A stretch of DNA of 64,000 nt from Adiantum capillus-veneris (taxonomy: Eukaryota > Streptophyta > Polypodiopsida > Polypodiales > Pteridaceae): contig CM043945.1 in the NCBI GenBank assembly GCA_014529385.2, positions 98,250,612-98,314,611 on the forward strand. Reading direction: 5' to 3'. A program made the translations under genes and the position numbers. The notes beneath the pieces are model-generated. The model saw only the letters and a list, made by a program, of their open reading frames with translations, ran no database searches and was not told the origin of the DNA. Positions 61,141 through 64,000 of this stretch are shown one piece after another. Within the stretch, counting starts at the first letter, position 1, and each line of letters opens with the position of its first letter.

Positions 61141-62132
61141 GTCCGTGTTGACACGGGCAGTTTCAGAGAGGATATCTAAATCACAAATTAAAAAAAGAGA
61201 ACCTTTTTTAACACTGCAGAGAAAGAAATTTTTAAATTAAATTTATTTAGGCCTAATTTATTGATAACAATTTGTCATAGAAGTTGTAAAGCTTTGAAAA
61301 ACAATATCAAAGCATTATTGAATGAAATTGCCCGTGTTGACACGGCAGTTTTGAGCATATATAAACAAGCTCCTAAAGGTAAAAAAGTTCGAGGCACAGT
61401 CAACGAGGCTTTGTTTGCAAATTGAACAAGATATATAATCAGAAGCCCACGTCAACACGGAAAGCCAAAGCAGGAAATAGCACCTAGGCCATGATCACTA
61501 TAATAACAAAAAAGAACTCGTTTTAATTGCTTGCATCAACACGGGCTGCCTTGAAAAGGAAAAGATGATCAATGCAATCGGTTAGATGCAGCGCAATGTA
61601 TTATAAGCTTGCAATCGGTTAGATGCAGCTCTTGAAGCAAAACGTGCAGGTCTGCAGGGCCTTTGTCATTTTGCAAATAATTTCAACCTGTGGGCAACCT
61701 CACCAGGTCGGATGTCTAATTGCCTCCATTGTTCCGCTGAGTTGGAAAGCTAGAAAATGACAAACTCCCCCTAGGCCAAGCTAATGCATAGAAATATATC
61801 GCAATAAAACCTATTTTAACTGCCCGCGTCAACACGCGCTGCTGCGCCTGGTTATAGCTGTTGGCAAGCTCTGCATAGCTGTGGACAATATAGCTATGCA
61901 AAAAAAAAAAAGTTTTTAAGTGTCCGCGTCAATACGGGCTGTTGCGCCTTGTTATAGGTGTAGACAATGCATGCGACACTTCTTGGCAGATGCAACCCAC
62001 AGAAACGGTTTCCTATATATATATACAACGTTTTTCAAAATGCAAAACAATGCAAAACGGTATTAATGTTGAAATTGCAGTCCAGCTAATGCAGAGAAAT
62101 TGTTTTTAACTACCCGCGTCAACATGGGGTGC
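61141..62132. repeat. Seven dispersed near-palindromes, consensus CTGCCCGYGTCAACACGGG
   Basis: Copies at 61141, 61331, 61445, 61529, 61820, 61921 and 62110. The first two are in inverted direction compared with the rest. Two neighbouring copies (61820, 61921) share more flank (TTTTAA before; TGCGCCT.GTTATA after), so a unit of about 100 bp has been duplicated. The rest of 61041-62515 holds no gene that I can support. Confidence 0.75.
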
Positions 62133-62513
62133 TTCAATCAATGGATAACGTACCTGGACAAAGCCCTGGATCGTCCTCGTCACATCGCTGAGCTGGCTTA
62201 CAGAGAGCTTTGGCAAAGTCGTATGCAATAAATTCAAGACTAGCTCGTATGCAGTCACGTTTTGGAGAGACCAAGCTGCAGCGTTTCGACAAAGGGGAGG
62301 CAACTTGTGCCTTCAAATCAATTGACGCGAGTGCTGCAAGGAATTCCTCAGAATTGCTGGTAGCTACAATCAACAGAAACGACCATGATAAGCAGCCAAT
62401 ATTGGAAGAAGCAGCGGCCCGTGCTAGTATACGTACAGTAGTGCTTGCAGTTCCATGGCCTGAATCTTGAAGAGGCAGCCTGCAACGTCACTGCTAACCA
62501 TTACACTTACTGC

Positions 62514-62515
<2 letters not shown>

Positions 62516-62562
<47 letters not shown>
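62516..62562. repeat. (GA)n microsatellite
   Basis: About 47 bases of GA. Confidence 0.95.
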
Positions 62563-62566
<4 letters not shown>

Positions 62567-63000
62567 GAGAGAATCCGAGAATTACTGACTCTCTCTGTCG
62601 TGGACATTGAAAACCGGCCCCATCATTTCTCAGTAGGTAGGTGGAAAGGATTGGGTGGTTCACACCTGTCCACTTTCAGAAAAAATCAAATTCTATTATA
62701 TAAAAAATTACATTCCTTCACACCCGTCCAATGTTTTAAATTCCATGTCATATTTTGTAAGTTGTTAAAAATTGGTTTTTTTTTTTTAAATAACGATATT
62801 TTGGACATTTTTACTCTACTTAAAAAATCTTCGGATCGGATTTTCTCCGGATCCTCGATCTCTAGATCAACTAGAGCATCATTGCAAAGGCATTTGTGTA
62901 AAAAGACTTCGTCGTGCTAAACTAAAAGCTTCTGGAACTTTCAAAGGTTCTATGTGAACAAACTTTAAAGCAAATAAAATCTCACATCAGATTTGAAAAG

Positions 63001-64000
63001 TTGAAACAATCATTCATGTGCAAAGTTCTGTCGAAAATCAGAGCAATTATGAGTCGGCACGTAACCATTTTTGGGCCTTGCCATGGTCAAAAGATTGTTT
63101 TGCTCTTTGATAATTTCCGTCAAGAGATAAAAGTTAAAACAGTTCAACAATATTTTGAGTTGGCTAACAAGGAATTTTCGATTGTGCCACTTACATTGTG
63201 TGGTGACCAGACAAAGCTTGAACCATTGCAGAATGCAGAAGGCGAGTATGTATATGTTTTTCACCATGTTGTCAGTGAGTTCTATAAAGTTCTTTTGGGT
63301 GAATCTAGTGAGCAATCTAAAAAACTAGGCTCCCAATCAACACCTATAGATCTTGACATGGGGGAAACAGCCAAAAATAAAAATTCTACAAAAAGTATTC
63401 TAGACTTGATTCGTGCACTGACCTTTCACAGATGGAGGAAATAGATTTTGTCCAAGAGCTTCCTAAGTACTATGATGGATTTATTGCATACGAGTTGCCA
63501 CCTTCAACAAATAAATCTGCTATGACTGGTATGGATCAAAAATATGATAGTCATCCATGGATAGAGTATGTGACAAGCAACAGCGACAGCTTCTTTGGAA
63601 CAGTGAGGTTTAGTAGATGTTCTGGTCATCTTCGTTGTGTCAATCTTGATTGTCCCTACTATCATAGGGCATCCATGTTTAATGAATCTCACTGGCGTGG
63701 AAGGCTATCTAGAATGGTTCTGAAAGGTTTGTTAACCAAAGAGTCAGGCTCGCTCATGTGTGTTCATTGCAAGCAAATGCCAGAGTGTATTGGAACATGC
63801 CCTGCTGTCATCTATTACAACATTCCTCAAGACAAATTTGGAGTGACACGATGTGTTCTTGGCTTGGGGTATCACAAGCACCCAGTTGCAGAAGGACAAA
63901 GTAGAGTCGTCTCTGAGCAGGTTCAAGAAAATTTACGTACCCATGCATCAATGGATCTTCTTACCATAGCTAAACAATTAGAAAGAAAAGCTACAGAGGA
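63001..64000 (+). CDS. Zinc-binding protein, possibly transposon-related, partial
   Basis: The first block (63001-63420) reads SRHVTIFGPCHGQKIVLLFD, TVQQYFELANKEFSIVPLTL and YVFHHVVSEFYKVLLGE. The second, in another frame from 63432 after TTTCACAG, reads MEEIDFVQELPKYYDGFIAY, then GHLRCVNLDCPYYHRASMFN, MCVHCKQMPECIGTCPAVIY and VLGLGYHKHPVAEGQSRVV, and runs off the window. Regular Cys and His pairs (CxxxxCP, CxxC, then GYHKHP) suggest a WRKY/GCM1-like or FLYWCH-like zinc fold such as those next to Mutator-type transposases. That is inference; I do not recognise the exact family. Donor and acceptor of the presumed intron are not settled. Confidence 0.5.

Noticed and set aside
62106-62470. ORFs on both strands near 62.1-62.5 kb as a first exon of the ParB-MTase gene
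   Set aside because: No splice pattern or domain supports either strand.

Overview
The window looks like nuclear DNA of a land plant, most likely a seed-free vascular plant such as a fern. That placement is inference. What is seen: very low gene density, GT-AG introns of about 75-90 bp, an oleosin, a PPR fragment, a CACTA (En/Spm) element with TNP2-type and Ptta/En/Spm-type genes, Ty3-type retroelements with a second RNase H domain and a tRNA-Asp-like primer site, and many long (GA)n/(CT)n tracts. Most recognisable genes are broken, so the window reads as a repeat-rich region holding decayed host genes.

Layout. 0-2.6 kb: an oleosin pseudogene (one in-frame stop, one frameshift), an intronless ribosomal protein eS26 pseudogene, and GA/CT/CA microsatellites. 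3.0-11.1 kb (copy A) and 12.8-22.2 kb (copy B): two copies of the same ~8 kb segment. Each holds a minus-strand Ty3-type pol (protease, RT, RNase H, second RNase H, integrase), a leader and primer binding site, a PPR-gene fragment and a (CT)n tract. Copy B carries a 1.3 kb insertion with CACTA-like ends that copy A lacks. Between the copies lies a broken plus-strand gag with a zinc knuckle. 22.6-23.0 kb: a divergent histone H3 (CenH3-like) pseudogene. 23.2-24.4 kb: a foldback element with three tandem hairpins. 24.6-27.7 kb: two unrecognised minus-strand multi-exon genes, each with one in-frame stop.

28.5-46.3 kb: a tandem array of ~4.6 kb units. Each full unit holds a gag remnant, an LTR-like end, a degenerate primer binding site and a leader, with no pol seen. 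The leader matches the leader of copies A and B, so array and copies belong to one family with complementary deletions (gag without pol, pol without gag). Unit 3 contains a 590 bp direct duplication that doubled a 272 bp TIR insertion.

46.9-48.8 kb: an unknown two-exon gene remnant and a protein-kinase pseudogene, both minus strand. 50.7-61.0 kb: a minus-strand multi-exon gene with a ParB/sulfiredoxin-like domain followed by a beta-class (permuted) N6-adenine/N4-cytosine-type DNA methyltransferase domain. It carries stops and frameshifts and is split inside an exon by a complete 6,682 bp CACTA element (54135-60816, 3 bp target duplication GGA). Removing the element and one GGA restores the reading frame exactly. 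The CACTA element carries a TNP2-like gene without its catalytic core, a Ptta/En/Spm-type gene, subterminal repeats and a captured heavy-metal-associated (HMA) domain fragment. 61.1-62.1 kb: seven copies of a GC-rich near-palindrome. 63.0-64.0 kb: the start of a zinc-binding, possibly transposon-related gene that runs off the window.

The observation most worth following is the ParB-methyltransferase fusion gene, an architecture known to me from phages and bacteria, here in an intron-containing plant gene.
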